Source: Benincasa hispida (Eukaryota > Streptophyta > Magnoliopsida > Cucurbitales > Cucurbitaceae). From it: DNA of 64,000 nucleotides. How positions within the stretch are numbered: the first letter of the stretch is position 1; each line of letters starts with the position of its first letter. The position numbers and the translations under genes are program-made. Below are positions 46,801 to 58,234 of this stretch, in pieces. The notes beneath the pieces were generated by a model. That model saw only the letters and a program-made list of their open reading frames with translations. It ran no database searches and was not told the origin of the DNA. The stretch lies in NCBI RefSeq assembly GCF_009727055.1, contig NC_052357.1:89256884-89320883 (forward strand), in the 5' to 3' direction.

Positions 46801-48440
46801 AGGTTGCCTTGGACGGAGAAGCAGACTTAGTCAAGGTAATTTAATGGATGTAAATTTCATTGGTTAACTTGTGGGCATTGTGTTATAAACTTTTTATTCT
46901 TTCATTTACACACGCTTCTTATGCAGATCTCGAAGGTCTAGATTTACAAACTGGTTCATTCACGTTAAGACAAATCAAAGCTGCCACAAATAATTTTGAC
47001 GTTTCTAATAAGATTGGAGAAGGTGGTTTTGGTCCTGTTTATAAGGTGTTTTCACAATTCAACACAATATCAATCTCTTCCTTGTGATATTTGTATGGTT
47101 CTGATGTGAAGTTCTTCTGTGAGAATGTAGGGTTTTCTCTTGGATGGCACTATAATTGCAGTGAAACAACTTTCGTCCAAGTCAAAGCAAGGAACCCACG
47201 AGTTTGTGAATGAGATAGGCTTGATATCTGCTTTGAATCACCCACATCTAGTTAAGCTTTATGGATGTTGTACTGAAGAAAAACAACTTTTGCTAGTATA
47301 TGAATACATGGAAAATAATAGTCTTGCTCAGGCTATGTTTGGTAAGTTTTTTATTATGTGCTTAAAAATTATGAACGAATTTTGTGAGTATTGACCAAAT
47401 TAATTAACGTTTTATGAATTGAAGGACCGAAAGAAAGTCGATTGATATTAGACTGGCCAATAAGGCAGAAAATTTGTATTGGTGTAGCCAAAGGCTTGGC
47501 TTATCTTCATGAGGAATCAAGATTGAAGATTGTTCACAGAGATATCAAAGCGACTAATGTATTGTTAGATAAAAATCTCAACCCCAAGATTTCAGATTTT
47601 GGTCTTGCCAAGCTTGACGAAGAAGGAAATACCCACATAAGCACACGAATTGCTGGAACTTTGTGAGTAATTTTGAATAAACTGTTATTTTTTGCCAAAA
47701 TTGATCCAGCTAGCTTTTGAATCTTTGAATTCTTCTATAAATACAATCTCAAATTAGTTATGTCTAATATCTCGATTTTGCAGTGGTTATATTGCGCCAG
47801 AGTACGCAATGCGAGGTTACTTAACTGATAAAGCAGACGTTTACAGTTTTGGCATTGTGGCCTTGGAAATAGTTAGTGGAAGGAGCAATACTACTTATCG
47901 ATCAAAGGACGACTGCTTTTATCTGCTTGATTGGGTAACTTAACTTTCATTCTTAGGGGCATTTAGTTTTTTTTTTTTTTTTTTTTAATTACATTTTATC
48001 CGGTTATGTCGATTGTAATCTTACCGGTATTCTTGTTACTACTTTGGTTAATAAATAACCATTTATGCAAATTACTATGGTTTCAGGCACTTGAATTAAA
48101 AGAAAAAGAGAGTTTAATGGAGCTAGTTGATCCAAGGTTAGGGTCCGATTTCAACCAGAGAGAGGCAATGATCATGATAAATATTGCTCTGCATTGCACC
48201 AATGTTATTCCAACAGAAAGGCCTAGCATGTCTTTAGTGGTGGGAATGTTGGAAGGCAAGGTTGCTGTGGAGGAGTTGGCTTCACATCCAAAGGAGTCAA
48301 GAGCAAAGATGAGTGCAATGTGGACCATTTTGGAACAGAGTTTGAAACGAATTGACAATCAGAACCAAGAAGAGATTATCTCTATGGACATCTCAAATGC
48401 CAATTATTCTTCAACATCAACGAGCAAAAATGTATTATGA
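34880..48440 (+). CDS. LRR receptor-like Ser/Thr kinase with malectin-like domain (LRR-VIII-2 type)
   Basis: Exons: 34880-34979, 35974-36106, 37870-37944, 38038-38109, 38279-38350, 39022-39093, 41965-42036, 42141-42212, 42318-42389, 42474-42545, 42654-42722, 42803-42913, 44380-44451, 45175-45240, 45334-45393, 45492-45527, 45635-45675, 45826-46187, 46322-46514, 46686-46835, 46927-47045, 47131-47341, 47425-47662, 47784-47934, 48087-48440. Together they give 1,014 residues without a stop; all introns are GT-AG. Residues 1-25 are a signal peptide; ~78-397 LRRs of LxLxxNxLxGxIP type; ~423-607 a malectin-like domain (INCGG); ~621-645 a membrane span; ~687-955 the kinase: [10 protein letters not shown] (688-697), Lys709, HRD Asp807, DFG Asp825, APEYA. 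It is an RD kinase, expected to be active at the plasma membrane and to sense an extracellular, perhaps cell-wall or peptide, ligand. Length and exon plan fit At1g07650/At1g53430-type kinases. The ligand is unknown. Confidence 0.92.
36720..37295. mobile_element. Inverted-repeat element with ggttggg/cccaacc arms in RLK intron 2
   Basis: The left part has 'ggttggattgagttaggttg' and 'ggattggattggattaggttg'. The right part has 'gatccaacccaacccaaca' and ends near 'ttatttgaacaccc', a common end of short plant DNA elements (gggtgttcaaataa). The arms can fold on each other. There is no coding capacity. The left end and target duplication could not be fixed. Confidence 0.5.
37430..37685. mobile_element. 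Short 'tctatcag' inverted-repeat element, copy 3, in RLK intron 2
   Basis: Ends 'tttcatagatagaaaaaatgtcaaatcatttacagaaatagc' and 'gctattttgtttaaatagtttctc...ttttgaaaattc' are near-inverted. The middle has 'actgataaacttctatcag' and 'ctattattgatagaggctgataaaagtctatc' hairpins and a 20-bp duplication 'gataaaaacggatagaaat' (37,513-37,551). It ends about 185 bp before exon 3. Confidence 0.65.
39697..39720. repeat. (AAT)n microsatellite in RLK intron 6
   Basis: An uninterrupted run of about eight aat units. A second, longer and interrupted run (ata/aat)n lies at 41,026-41,066 in the same intron. Confidence 0.9.
41026..41066. repeat. (ATA)n microsatellite in RLK intron 6
   Basis: About 13 trinucleotide units with one 'tag' interruption. 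It would be length-variable between accessions. Confidence 0.9.
43130..43570. repeat. Degenerate ~70-bp tandem repeat in RLK intron 12
   Basis: Units begin '(g)aacctaagagagctcagaggag' and continue 'tctaagcctagaag(c)gagcttag...agtatgag(t)cga'. Three units of about 70 bp run end to end from ~43,251 to ~43,455, with partial units on both sides. The wording resembles the 'ggagcctaagg' purine phrases of the SIRE-like LTRs at 10.4 and 58.9 kb, so this may be part of an LTR inserted in the intron (42,914-44,379). Confidence 0.7.
44748..44766. repeat. (CATA)n microsatellite in RLK intron 13
   Basis: About five uninterrupted cata/atac units between exons 13 and 14. Confidence 0.8.
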
Positions 48441-49319
48441 GTTTGATTTTGTGACTCTTGAAACTACTTCTACAACTGCTTGTAAAGCCTTAAATGATAT
48501 GTTGTGATCATCTCTAGATTTTGATTTTCTATTATATGCACAATTTACATATCTTCCTTCCAAATATAATGTAAACTATTTATTTCTATTGAGATGACTC
48601 TTTTCTTATTAATTACACCAAATTCGACAATCAAAATTTCATTAAGTTTTGTGTGCTAACAGATTTAGATCTTGGATTTTCTTTATTTTCACCGATATCC
48701 ATTGGCAAAGTAGAGATTCTGAAGAGTGAGAATGATATATATTTTGAAGACTTTAATATAATACCAATAATATATATTTCATTTTAAATAAGATCGTTAT
48801 ATACTATCAAACAACAATTAAGATAAACAGCTACAAATTAAGTCCTTGGACCACATGCATTTAAAAGTTAAGGGATCAAATCATCCGCTTACCATATAAA
48901 ATATTAGACAATATCATAATTATTATATGGGTATTAAAAGTTCTGGTTCGAATCATAAACAAAATTTATTATGTACAAGGTCTCGTAGTCGTAAAACTAC
49001 TAATTGTAAATTTATTTATTATATACACATAAATATATTGTATTTGTGGCAATAAATTAATCAATTGAAATAGAGAATATAAACAAACTGAAGATACATA
49101 TTAGATTGGAAGCAGATTGCATATCAAACTTAACTATTGTAGATAGGCAACTAGGGGCCATATATCATTTTGATACAGCTTAATTTCCCTTTTCAAAAAC
49201 TCCGAGAGATGGGTTTTACACATCTTGGCCCTTGTGTTGGGTTGGGTGGTTTTAAATATCAAATCCAAAATTATGTTTGGTTTAACTATTATCAATATCT
49301 TGAGGTTGTAATCACAACT

Positions 49320-49709
49320 TCATGGATTACAATTGTATGGATTATCAGTGACCTCTGTTTCAGAACTAGGTGGAAGCCAATTGGAGGAAATCGAATTCCA
49401 TAGCTCAGCTTCTCTCTTTAACAGAGGTCTTCTGGGGAAGAAATTCCAATTAGAATCATTGTCAGAAAGATTAGAATTAGATGAAATAGCATAAAGGCGA
49501 GGATCCTGCGTGCAGAGAGTACCATTGGCGTTCCAATGTGATGCAAAAACAGTGTATTCGATGACCCATTTGATGTTGCCCAGCATAGCCGCTTGGAATT
49601 TAGAAAGGACCTTTTGCACTGACGAATTTGCATCAACAAACTGCTTATCTATAAAAGAATAAATTCCTGAATTTATGTCTAAATCTCGTAGCCAAAACAA
49701 ATTATTCAT
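49320..49709 (-). CDS. Unidentified 129-codon open frame
   Basis: The frame starts MNNLFWLRDLDINSGIYSF and contains KVLSKFQAAMLGNIKWVIEY and PRRPLLKREAELWNSISSNW. Composition is protein-like (few low-complexity runs, balanced hydrophobics, several Trp), unlike chance frames nearby. There is no signal peptide or membrane span. I do not recognise the family and no neighbouring exons were found. It could be an exon fragment of a host gene carried here, a small gene, or chance. Confidence 0.3.
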   Translation of the reverse strand: MNNLFWLRDLDINSGIYSFIDKQFVDANSSVQKVLSKFQAAMLGNIKWVIEYTVFASHWNANGTLCTQDPRLYAISSNSNLSDNDSNWNFFPRRPLLKREAELWNSISSNWLPPSSETEVTDNPYNCNP

Positions 49710-51355
49710 AAATAAATAAAGTGTTTATGTTACAATTCCCCCACTTGTAGTTACTAAAGAGTGCACGTGTTTAACAAAGGCAGCCACTTGTCAGGCAAGA
49801 GTAGGAAATTGCATGCATTAGGAGAAGAAAACAACCTCTTTAACAATTCTGAAACTAGAAAGAGAGAAAGGGAAAGAAAGACGGGAGAAGATGATGAAGA
49901 ACCAAGTAGCAACCCACTGTTAGTGGTTCCGAAGAAATCGTGATTCAGTTAGTTTAATTTATAACTAACTTTATCTTGTAACGGTCTGTTGTTGGTATGT
50001 GTTATAACTACCACTGATCATAAAACAAATAAAAGTTTTACATGATTTCTATTTTTTTTGTAAACAAGATAAGTTGTACGCAATCTTTAAGTGAAAAGAA
50101 CGTGAATCTTTTCGTGGACATAGGCATATTGGCTGAACAATGTAATCATATGTATTTCCTCTTCTTCTCTTTATCTTCTTCTTTCGTTCGACATCAATCT
50201 TTCTGCAAATCACGAAAACACAATCTTGTTATCGAATTGTATCAAATTCCAGAGTATCGAGTTGAATCGTGTATCAAATTTCTTCTATCGAGTTAGAGGT
50301 TTTCTTCTTCGAGTTACTTCGGGTAAAGATTAAGACTCATCGAGTAGAGTCGAGTATCGATCAAAAAGAAATGTTCACAGTGTGGGTAGGTAAGTCCTGT
50401 TAAGAAAGAAATGTTCACAGTTAACTCATGTAGCTCAATTAGAGCGAAGGATGACTTGTTAGACGGGAAAAATAGCTAGACGACACTAAAGCCAAAGACG
50501 GGATTTTAGAAGAGTTTAAAGGAGTTTAGTAGTGGGATAACCTCCCTTTTTAGATGAGGGTTTGTGCAATGATCCAGTGGGGAACGAAGGAGTTCCAAAT
50601 ATTGTAACTAGCAAGTACTTATATAGAACCAACATGTTTATGGTTGTTGAATCCTGGTGTTATGCGAGAAGCCAGGATTATTTGAGTGGTGAGCCTAGTC
50701 ACAACTAAAAAAAACAAAATTATTTGAGTGGTGGAGCTTTTTATTGAAGAGAGAATAAAGTATGGACACTAATACCCAATCTTCTATTGATTTCTTTCCC
50801 AAACTTGTCTTGAGAAATATTACAATATCACTATATATAATCTCACAAAGTGTCTTCTTAAATTTCTTCAATAAATCACTAATAAAAGTAAATGAAGAAG
50901 ATTACAATAATCAAGACAGAATTTCAAAAGTTGCAGTAATTCTTGACTCTTCGTTACTCAAACTGCCATAACTTTCCATAGAAATCACCAAACGACTTGA
51001 GACTTGAACCATCAGAAAGTACACATCCGGGCATCATAATCCATAGGTCGCATATTTAATTTAGACATCGTTTGACCTTCCAAATGCCTGCTAAAAACCG
51101 CCTAAAAACATGACAATTTGAGTTTAATACTCAACCTAACATTCTCATGAACAACATTCAACACTTTCTCATCTTTCTTAATTCTTATGCTTGTGGTTTC
51201 TTGGGCCGACTATAGCAGTAGCTGGAATAACCCTACTGTGGTCAGGTTGTTAATGTCGGTCCTTTTCTCACAGTTTTTATCTTCCTCAGATAATGATGGT
51301 TCTTTGATAGATGTGTCGCCACCAGAAAATCCTTCCATTGGAATAGGATTCTGGT

Positions 51356-51688
51356 TTGGTTAGTGTAACTCGAATTGTTGAGGGGATATTGCCACATTTT
51401 TTATGGACCAATACTGTTTCGAAATTGGTTGAATTCGTCAAATTTAGTCGTCGCGTCTCTGTTGAATGTACCATGAATACGTGGGTCGTCTCGACTGACC
51501 AGCCATTTCCCGGTGGTTTATGTTACAGTATGTACCATGAAACAGTCTTATCTTCTATAGCTAATGTTAATGGTTGCTGGTATGAACCCAGTATCGTTGC
51601 TTATGATTTTGATCATCGCTTCAACCAGATTCGACTTTCTCCAAGTGCTTCGTGCAATCTTCTACAAAGCCTCCATGAGCATCTCTGA
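51356..51688 (+). CDS. Unidentified 110-codon open frame, possible gene fragment
   Basis: The frame reads MVSVTRIVEGILPHFLWTNT, then TDQPFPGGLCYSMYHETV and PSIVAYDFDHRFNQIRLSP. In another frame just upstream (51,255-51,362) there is an open stretch with SSSDNDGSLIDVSPPENPSI. Together they look like a frameshifted piece of one coding region ending ~170 bp before an LTR. I cannot name the family. Confidence 0.25.
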   Translation: MVSVTRIVEGILPHFLWTNTVSKLVEFVKFSRRVSVECTMNTWVVSTDQPFPGGLCYSMYHETVLSSIANVNGCWYEPSIVAYDFDHRFNQIRLSPSASCNLLQSLHEHL

Positions 51689-51860
51689 TTTGGACCAACG
51701 TGTCCATAATCCAAGCATGTAATGGAACACCGCGAAAGCTTGTCCACCTCCATAACTAAGAGTGAAGCAAGGCGAGACATGGGCGAGACATGCAAAGTAG
51801 ACTCCATTTTTTTGAAAACATAATAACGACCAACAGTAACCCAGTCATGATCGCCGAAAA

Positions 51861-53760
51861 TGATGGAGTTAGCATGCAATTAATGGAAGCAAACAGAATC
51901 ATTAAACACTCTAACTCATCAATTTTGGCAAAGAAAAAAGCATGCTCATAAAATAACAAAGAGGGTTTAAACTTATACCTTTGAAGACCTTCTTCAATCC
52001 ACGAAATTAGTTTGAATATTTACTACAAAAGGATGTAGACTACCACTTGATCTTTCTTACTAAGCTCTTGGATCTTAGATTGAGTTGTGAAACTCAAAAT
52101 GAGTTGAATTTAGGGAGGAAATTTAGGGGAGAATTTATTTTTTGCAGGAACTTGAAGAACTCTTCTTCGATCTCTTTTCTTAGAAAAAATCTAGTTTGCA
52201 TGAATGTTTTCTCAACTCAATCTTATGAGTTTTGTCCAAGAAACTCATGCACTGAGATTACCTAGCCTTAAGACAGCTTCTCCTTCTCCAATTTAGTGGA
52301 GTTGAGTGGAAGATCAAGGTGTTCATTAAGTGGGAAAATCCCACTTTTAGTGGATTTCTCCAAAATCCATATTTCTCTTTAATTTTGAAATTCATTTCAA
52401 AATTAAAATCATATTTCAGTTTTAATTCTTTTAATTAAATTAAAATTTTATTAATTTTACAAAAATTAAGTTAATTAATTAATTTTTCAAATAAAATTAA
52501 TAATGAATTAAATAATTTAATTAATTCTATTAATTTAATATCAAATATTAAATTAATTAAACATCAATTCTACTACCATGAATTTCTATCCATGAAATTA
52601 ATATTTAAATCAAATTTAAATATTGTTCAATTGTTCAATTTTGTTTAATTAAACAAGTAATTATATCACATATAATTACTAATTCCCTTAATTTGAATTT
52701 TGAACGTTTCAAATTAAACCAATCATTTTATTCTAAGGTTTATTCCGTTTATGAGCTAGTAGGGGAACCTAATGGACCTACAAATCAAGGACCCCAACAA
52801 TCCGAGATTAACTGGTTAAACTCTTTAAACCAAAATTGACCACCATTCGTTAATTCCAGGTCACTCCATTAGAGCTCAGAAGTTACACTCCCCTCAATGT
52901 AGATATATTGTGTCTACTAGATATAACCATAATTAGTAAGTTAACCATTCACAGGTTGTTTATAATAACGACTGGGTCAATAGCTGTTTTACTATCCCAC
53001 TAATCTTCTAATGAACAATTGGTTTATGATCCAATCATCAAGAAGGAATCCCTCTCAGGCCAATGAGAGGGTGGGGCCCTTTGTTCAAGACTCGGAGTCA
53101 ACACTTAAGGGAACAACCTCTCTACTATGCCTAAAAAGTGAGTAGATGTAAATTTCATCTTGCACCCTATGTCCCCAGCTATCTATCCGAAGTGAAATAG
53201 GAGGCTTATTGAGCCGACGCTGTTGAGTCAACCCTCACCTATGAAAATCTAAGGATAATCTCAAATAAACAAGAGTTCATAGTTAGTTCAGGATTAAGGT
53301 CAAGTTACCTAGGTCATCGTTTTGAAATAGTCAATCTTAAATAGTAAACAACGTTATAAAGTAAGAGTGACTTATTTCTCGATACGGTCTTATGCAAACT
53401 CATTGCATAAGATGCCCCTACTCGGATATCTCCACATGAACGATTCAGGATCACATCGTCTGTACTAAATACAAAGTAGGTCACATCCAATAGTGTTACC
53501 AGAATAAGATACCCAACCTTATTTATATACTATAGACCGTTTTGGCTATTTACTTGAACTTTATCCATCTTTATGTCTCCACATAAAATTTGAGAATTCA
53601 AATAATAGCCATGAATCTTTAGTTTATCGGATTTAGTCTTTACAAGTGCAATTTACATATTCAACAACAACTATATTAAATAAACTTCAATAACATATTT
53701 ATTGCATATAGAATATGTTTAATAGTACAAACTGTGGGTTTTAGGACATACAACCCAACA
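51861..53760 (-). repeat. ~1.9-kb LTR family, copy 4: 3' LTR of a nested Copia element
   Basis: It starts TGATGGAGTTAG on plus and ends CAACCCAACA at 53,760 (1,900 bp). Immediately right, aactcccacttga is the complement of a purine tract (TCAAGTGGGAGTT), and Copia RNase H/RT coding on minus follows, so this is the 3' LTR. The AT-rich core is at 52,380-52,700. The left target site could not be checked because the other end of the element is lost. Confidence 0.8.
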
Positions 53761-54583
53761 AACTCCCACTTGAGTGGATTTAAATATATACAAATTTATA
53801 CAATGTTGAGTAACGAGAGAATAAATACAATAAACTAAGGCATCAGATATCCAGTATTTCTCCCACTTGTCCTAGTTCTGTCTATTTCGTAGTCCTATTC
53901 CTACTAGGTGACCCCCGAACACTTTAACTAGAAGAGCCTTTGTAGATGGATCAACTAAGTTATCTTTTAAGGTTATATGTGTGACGATCACATTTCTTCG
54001 GTGTACGATCTCCCAGATGAGATGATATTTACGCTCAATGTGCTTTTCTCACTCATGGCTTCTAGGTGTTTTAGAATTTGTAACTGCTCCATTGTTGTCA
54101 CAATAGAGGGTGATGGGTTGATGCATATTTGGAACTACTTCCAAATCAGTTAAGAAATTTCTAAGCCATACTACTTCTTTGGTTGCTTCTCATGTAGCTA
54201 CATACTCAGCTTCCATGGTAAAGTCAGCAATACAACTTTGCTTGATATTTCTCCATACTAGTGCTCCTTCATTGAGAGTGAATATTAATCCTGAAGTTGA
54301 TTTATTAGAATCCACATGGTCTAAAAATCATAATCAGTGTGTTCTATAAGGATCAGATCCTTAGCACCATACATAAGCATATAGTTCATTGTTCTCCGAA
54401 GAAGCTTGAGGATGTTTTAAATGGCAGTCCAATGATCATATCCAGGATTGGACTAAAATTTGCTAATGATTCCAATTGCATAGCGTATGTCGGGACGTGT
54501 ACACAACATGACATACATTAAACTCCCAACTGTTGATGCATATGGAATTTCTTTCATAACCTCAACCTCTTGAGATGTCTTAG
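53761..54583 (-). pseudogene. Copia RNase H / end of RT, part 1
   Basis: On minus, from the right: SQEVEVMKEIPYASTVGSLM then YVMLCTRPDIRYAIGIISKF, SNPGYDHW, RRTMNYMLMYGAKDLIL, and further RNase H-type text toward the 3' LTR. Stops follow ISKF and HWTAI, with frame changes after. It continues the protein of 56,504-56,832 after removal of the solo LTR between them. Confidence 0.85.
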
Positions 54584-56503
54584 TGATGGAACCTTTGAAG
54601 GTCCTCGAGCAGAAGTGTGGAGATCGATCCAAAAATTTATTTTCACATAATTAAAATTACAAAGTACAAATGTTATGCATAATCATAAATTTACAGCATG
54701 CAAACAAAAAAGAAATGAGAGAATTATGGTGAGAGAGCTAACCCTTGAAGAACGGTCTTCTTTGTGTATCCTCTTCTCCAAAAATCACAAACTCGAAACT
54801 CCACAATGGATACCACCACTTGATTACCTTAGTATTTTTTGGGTGAGAATTCAAGAATTTTGTGGGCTCTGGCTAATTTGGAAAAGAGAATTTTTTAGAG
54901 AGATAAGAGGAAATGATGGGATTCAGATTTTCTCATAATGTTTCTATGGAACTGTAATCTCTTTGTGAAACCACACCAGGAAGAAGAAGAAGCACCCATT
55001 TTCCCTTGACCCACTAGCACGTATTAGAGAGAAAAGAGGGGGGAGAGAGTTACATCTCCCTCCCAAAATGATTTTTAAAATAAATTAAATTTATTTATTT
55101 TTATAAATCAATTTAATATATAATCATATTATAACTACCTTGTCATATAATATATATTAAACTATTTGTTATATCAAATATAACACATAACCTATAGTTT
55201 CTATTCTCTCACCAATGACATTTAATATAAATCTCATTTATATTAAAATTAATTATATGAATCAAATTCACATAATTAATATTTGAATCATATTCAAATA
55301 TTGATTTCCTCTCAAATAAACTTTATATTATAATGTATCAAATACATTATAGTAATTATATGATATATAATTAGATTAAATTAATCATATCACATATAAT
55401 GAATTCTCTCAATTAATTTAAACAATTAAAAAATCCTACAAATTAATTCTCATTAATTCTCGTTGAGCTACAGAAGGGACCTCATGGACTTGTAGCTTGA
55501 AACTCCGATGGTATGTGAATAATTAATTAAACTCCTTTAATTAAATTAGTTTAATTAATTATTCACCATTCATTAACTGTCGAACACTCCACAAAAAAAC
55601 GACTGCTACACTATTTGCACTACAAATATATTTCTATGTCCATTGGATATAATTAGTCAACAGTACAATGACCTTTCACAAATTGCTTGTAAGTACAGTC
55701 GAGCTAAAATTATCGTTTTGCCACTGTAATTACATCTAACTCTTTAAGTGCCACTATTTCTCTAATGAACAATAAATCATAGCCAAACTATGACCAAATC
55801 ACTCTCGAGCAGAGAGAGTGTGGTGTCACATTGTTCAAGCCCTAGAATCATCCCTAAAAGGAGCAATTTATCAACTTTTCTCGACGTTAAAGGAAGGAGT
55901 GAATTCCTTCTTATGTAGCTGTGTTACCAGCTCCCTAATCAGACTTATTGATTTAGCGATCTGGCCACTCTCACCCATACAAATCAAAGAACCGCCTTTA
56001 TAGACAGAAGTTTACAACTTACTCAGGATTTAGGTCATATTACCTATGGTCATCCTGGTGAAATGTATGTTCTATTATGAACGGCGTTATATAATGAGAC
56101 TAGTCATTTCGTTGTACGGTCTTATACAAACTCCTTTGTATAGAATATCCCTGCTCACATGTCTCTCCACATGAATGATCAGGATCAGATTATTTGCAGC
56201 ACTTTACAACAATTGTAACATCTAAAAAATGAGCCATACTCGCAGTGTCACCAAGATAAGGTATCCAACCTTATCCATCCACTACAGACTATTTAGGTTA
56301 TCACTTAAACATGATCCACCCGTATGTCTCTACATACATGTTTAAGCTACAAGATAACATTGGATGTTAGTTTATTGGTTTATGGGTATAATGCAACTAA
56401 ATGTCAAATAAAACATCATATATTTTATTAGATAAATAAGATGTTTATACAATACAATTACAAATTATAGGATCCTACGAGATTTAGGGCATCAACTCCA
56501 ACA
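54584..56503 (-). repeat. ~1.9-kb LTR family, copy 5: solo LTR inside Copia RT
   Basis: Starts TGATGGAACC and ends CTCCAACA on plus (1,920 bp). The Copia RT frame runs up to both ends: ...FRQEIHLSKEQSP on the right and KTSQEVEVMKEI on the left, adjacent codons in intact proteins. Flanking 5-mers CTTAG (54,579-54,583) and ATTAG (56,504-56,508) agree at four of five bases, a worn target duplication. No internal region is present, so it is a solo LTR left by LTR-LTR recombination. Confidence 0.88.
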
Positions 56504-56832
56504 ATTAGGAGACTGTTCTTTAGACAAATGAATTTCTTGCCTGAAAGATAATATACCTTTCTTGGGATTTTGTATTTTATATTTAGACAATATATTTTCT
56601 ATATAAGATGCCTAAGATAATGCTAGTGTTTTGTTCTTGCGGTTCCGAACTATTTGGATCCCAAGAACATATTGCGCTTCTCCAAAATCCTTCATTTAGA
56701 ATTTCGTGGCTAGCCATCTCTTGAAGTCAACTAGAAAATCTACTTCATTCCAATGAGTAGAATATTTTCAACATATAGAACCAGAAAAGCTATAGTTTTG
56801 TTGACAATTTTCTTGTAAACACAAGGTTCGTC
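56504..56832 (-). pseudogene. Copia RT, part 2 (split by solo LTR)
   Basis: On minus: SDEPCVYKKIVNKTIAFLVL, YVENILLIGM in place of YVDDILLIG, WLATKF, MKDFGEAQYVLGIQIVRNR, ENILSKYKIQNPKKG and FRQEIHLSKEQSP. The catalytic Asp-Asp is changed to Glu-Asn, and stops interrupt, so RT is dead. The protein continues in 54,583-53,761. Confidence 0.85.
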
Positions 56833-58230
56833 TGATAGAGTAGACTAACATGTAGTGGAACAAATCAGAATCAATAAGCACTCTAATTACACTTATTTTG
56901 AGTTCAAAAACATGCATTAAAACAAAAATTCAGAGAAAGGGTTTCAAGAACTACAATCTTTGATGAATCTCAGCAATACCAGCTTCTTTCTACGAATTGG
57001 ATCTTCGAAACAATAGAAGACTACCACATAGACCTTGTCTACTATTCTCTAACTTGAATTAAGAGGTGGAATCTCTGAATTTGAGCTGGATTTAGTGAGT
57101 TCAAGAGATGTTTTGAGCTTGAGAGTTTTTTCAGAATTTTCAGAAGAATTGAGTTTTTCATCCCATTAAACTAAAAATGAACATTTTATATATTCAATTC
57201 AAGTAAGCACTTAGCATTAATGCAATTTGACACTTCAAATTGCATTAATGTTAATGCTTAGGTGTTCAATTTAGTGGATTAATCCAACAAAAGTTAGATT
57301 AATCCACTATCAATTATTTTTAATAAAATCAATTTTTTCACACAAGAATTAAATGAAATTTCATTTTCATACAAACAATTTTAATTAAATTCAATTATGA
57401 ATTTCAATTTTGAAAAATGATTTATTTAAATAATAATTTAATATCAAATATTAAATTAATTAAACACCTAATTAATAAATGAATCCTATTCATGTAATTC
57501 AATATTTAAATCAATATTTAAATATACTAATTTCTCCAATTTTCGTTTAATTTGACTAAATTAAACATTTCAATTATATCGAATACAATTGATCAAACCC
57601 TAAATTGAATTTGAACATTTCAAATTCAAAAACCTCAATTTTGATTTGAATAATTCATATCCTCTAAATTCACTAATTCAAGATAAATTTTACGAGTTAG
57701 TAGAGGAACCTTATATACCTATAGATTATGAGCTCCAACGATTTGAGATTAATTGGCTAAACTCTTTAGACCGAATTAATCAATATTCGTTAACTACCAA
57801 GACATACCACTATAGCTTGACAGTTGCACTTTCCTCACTGTAGATATATTTCTGTCAATTTTTAACCATAATTAGTAAGTCGATCTTTCATAGGTTGTTC
57901 GTATTTACAGCTAGGTTAAAATTATCATTTTACTCCTGTAAATACATTTTGCTCTTTAAGCTCCCACTGATCCTCCATTTGAAAATTTTGTTTATAGTCC
58001 AACTTATAAACTATGACTCTATCGATCATGAGATGGTGGAGCTTCATTGTTTAAGACTAGAAATCAGTGCTTAAGAGAACAACCTATATGTTAACCCTAG
58101 GTCGGGTAGGAATGAATTTCATCTTACAAAACTATGTCCCCAACTATATATTTGATCTTATCCCCAAAATAGAAGGCTTATTGAGCAGTGCTATTGAACT
58201 ACTCTCACCTATGGCATTGGATCATTGTTT
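56833..58230 (-). repeat. ~1.9-kb LTR family, copy 6 (truncated)
   Basis: It probably starts TGATAGAGTAGAC at 56,833, in the RT frame of the Copia to its left. Family phrases: 'gagttagtagaggaaccttatatacc', 'ttcgttaactacca', 'tttgctctttaagctcccactgatcc' and 'caatatttaaatc' AT-rich core at 57,300-57,640. It ends near 58,230, where SIRE-type 3' sequence begins, so ~500 bp of the LTR is missing. Confidence 0.7.
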
Positions 58231-58234
58231 GGCG

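Larger units (their letters stand above)
48441..51860. other. 3' flank of the RLK and intergenic DNA, no recognised gene
   Basis: AT-rich DNA. After the RLK stop there is no perfect AATAAA; 'caaatataatgtaaac' near 48,560 might serve as poly(A) context. Two open frames are noted separately (49,320-49,709 minus; 51,356-51,688 plus). 'atgttcacagt' with flanking bases is repeated at 50,369 and 50,409. Confidence 0.5.

Noticed and set aside
50640..50720. Possible tRNA-like or small structured RNA near a short direct repeat
   Set aside because: No cloverleaf with T-loop GTTCRANNC and matching stems could be drawn.
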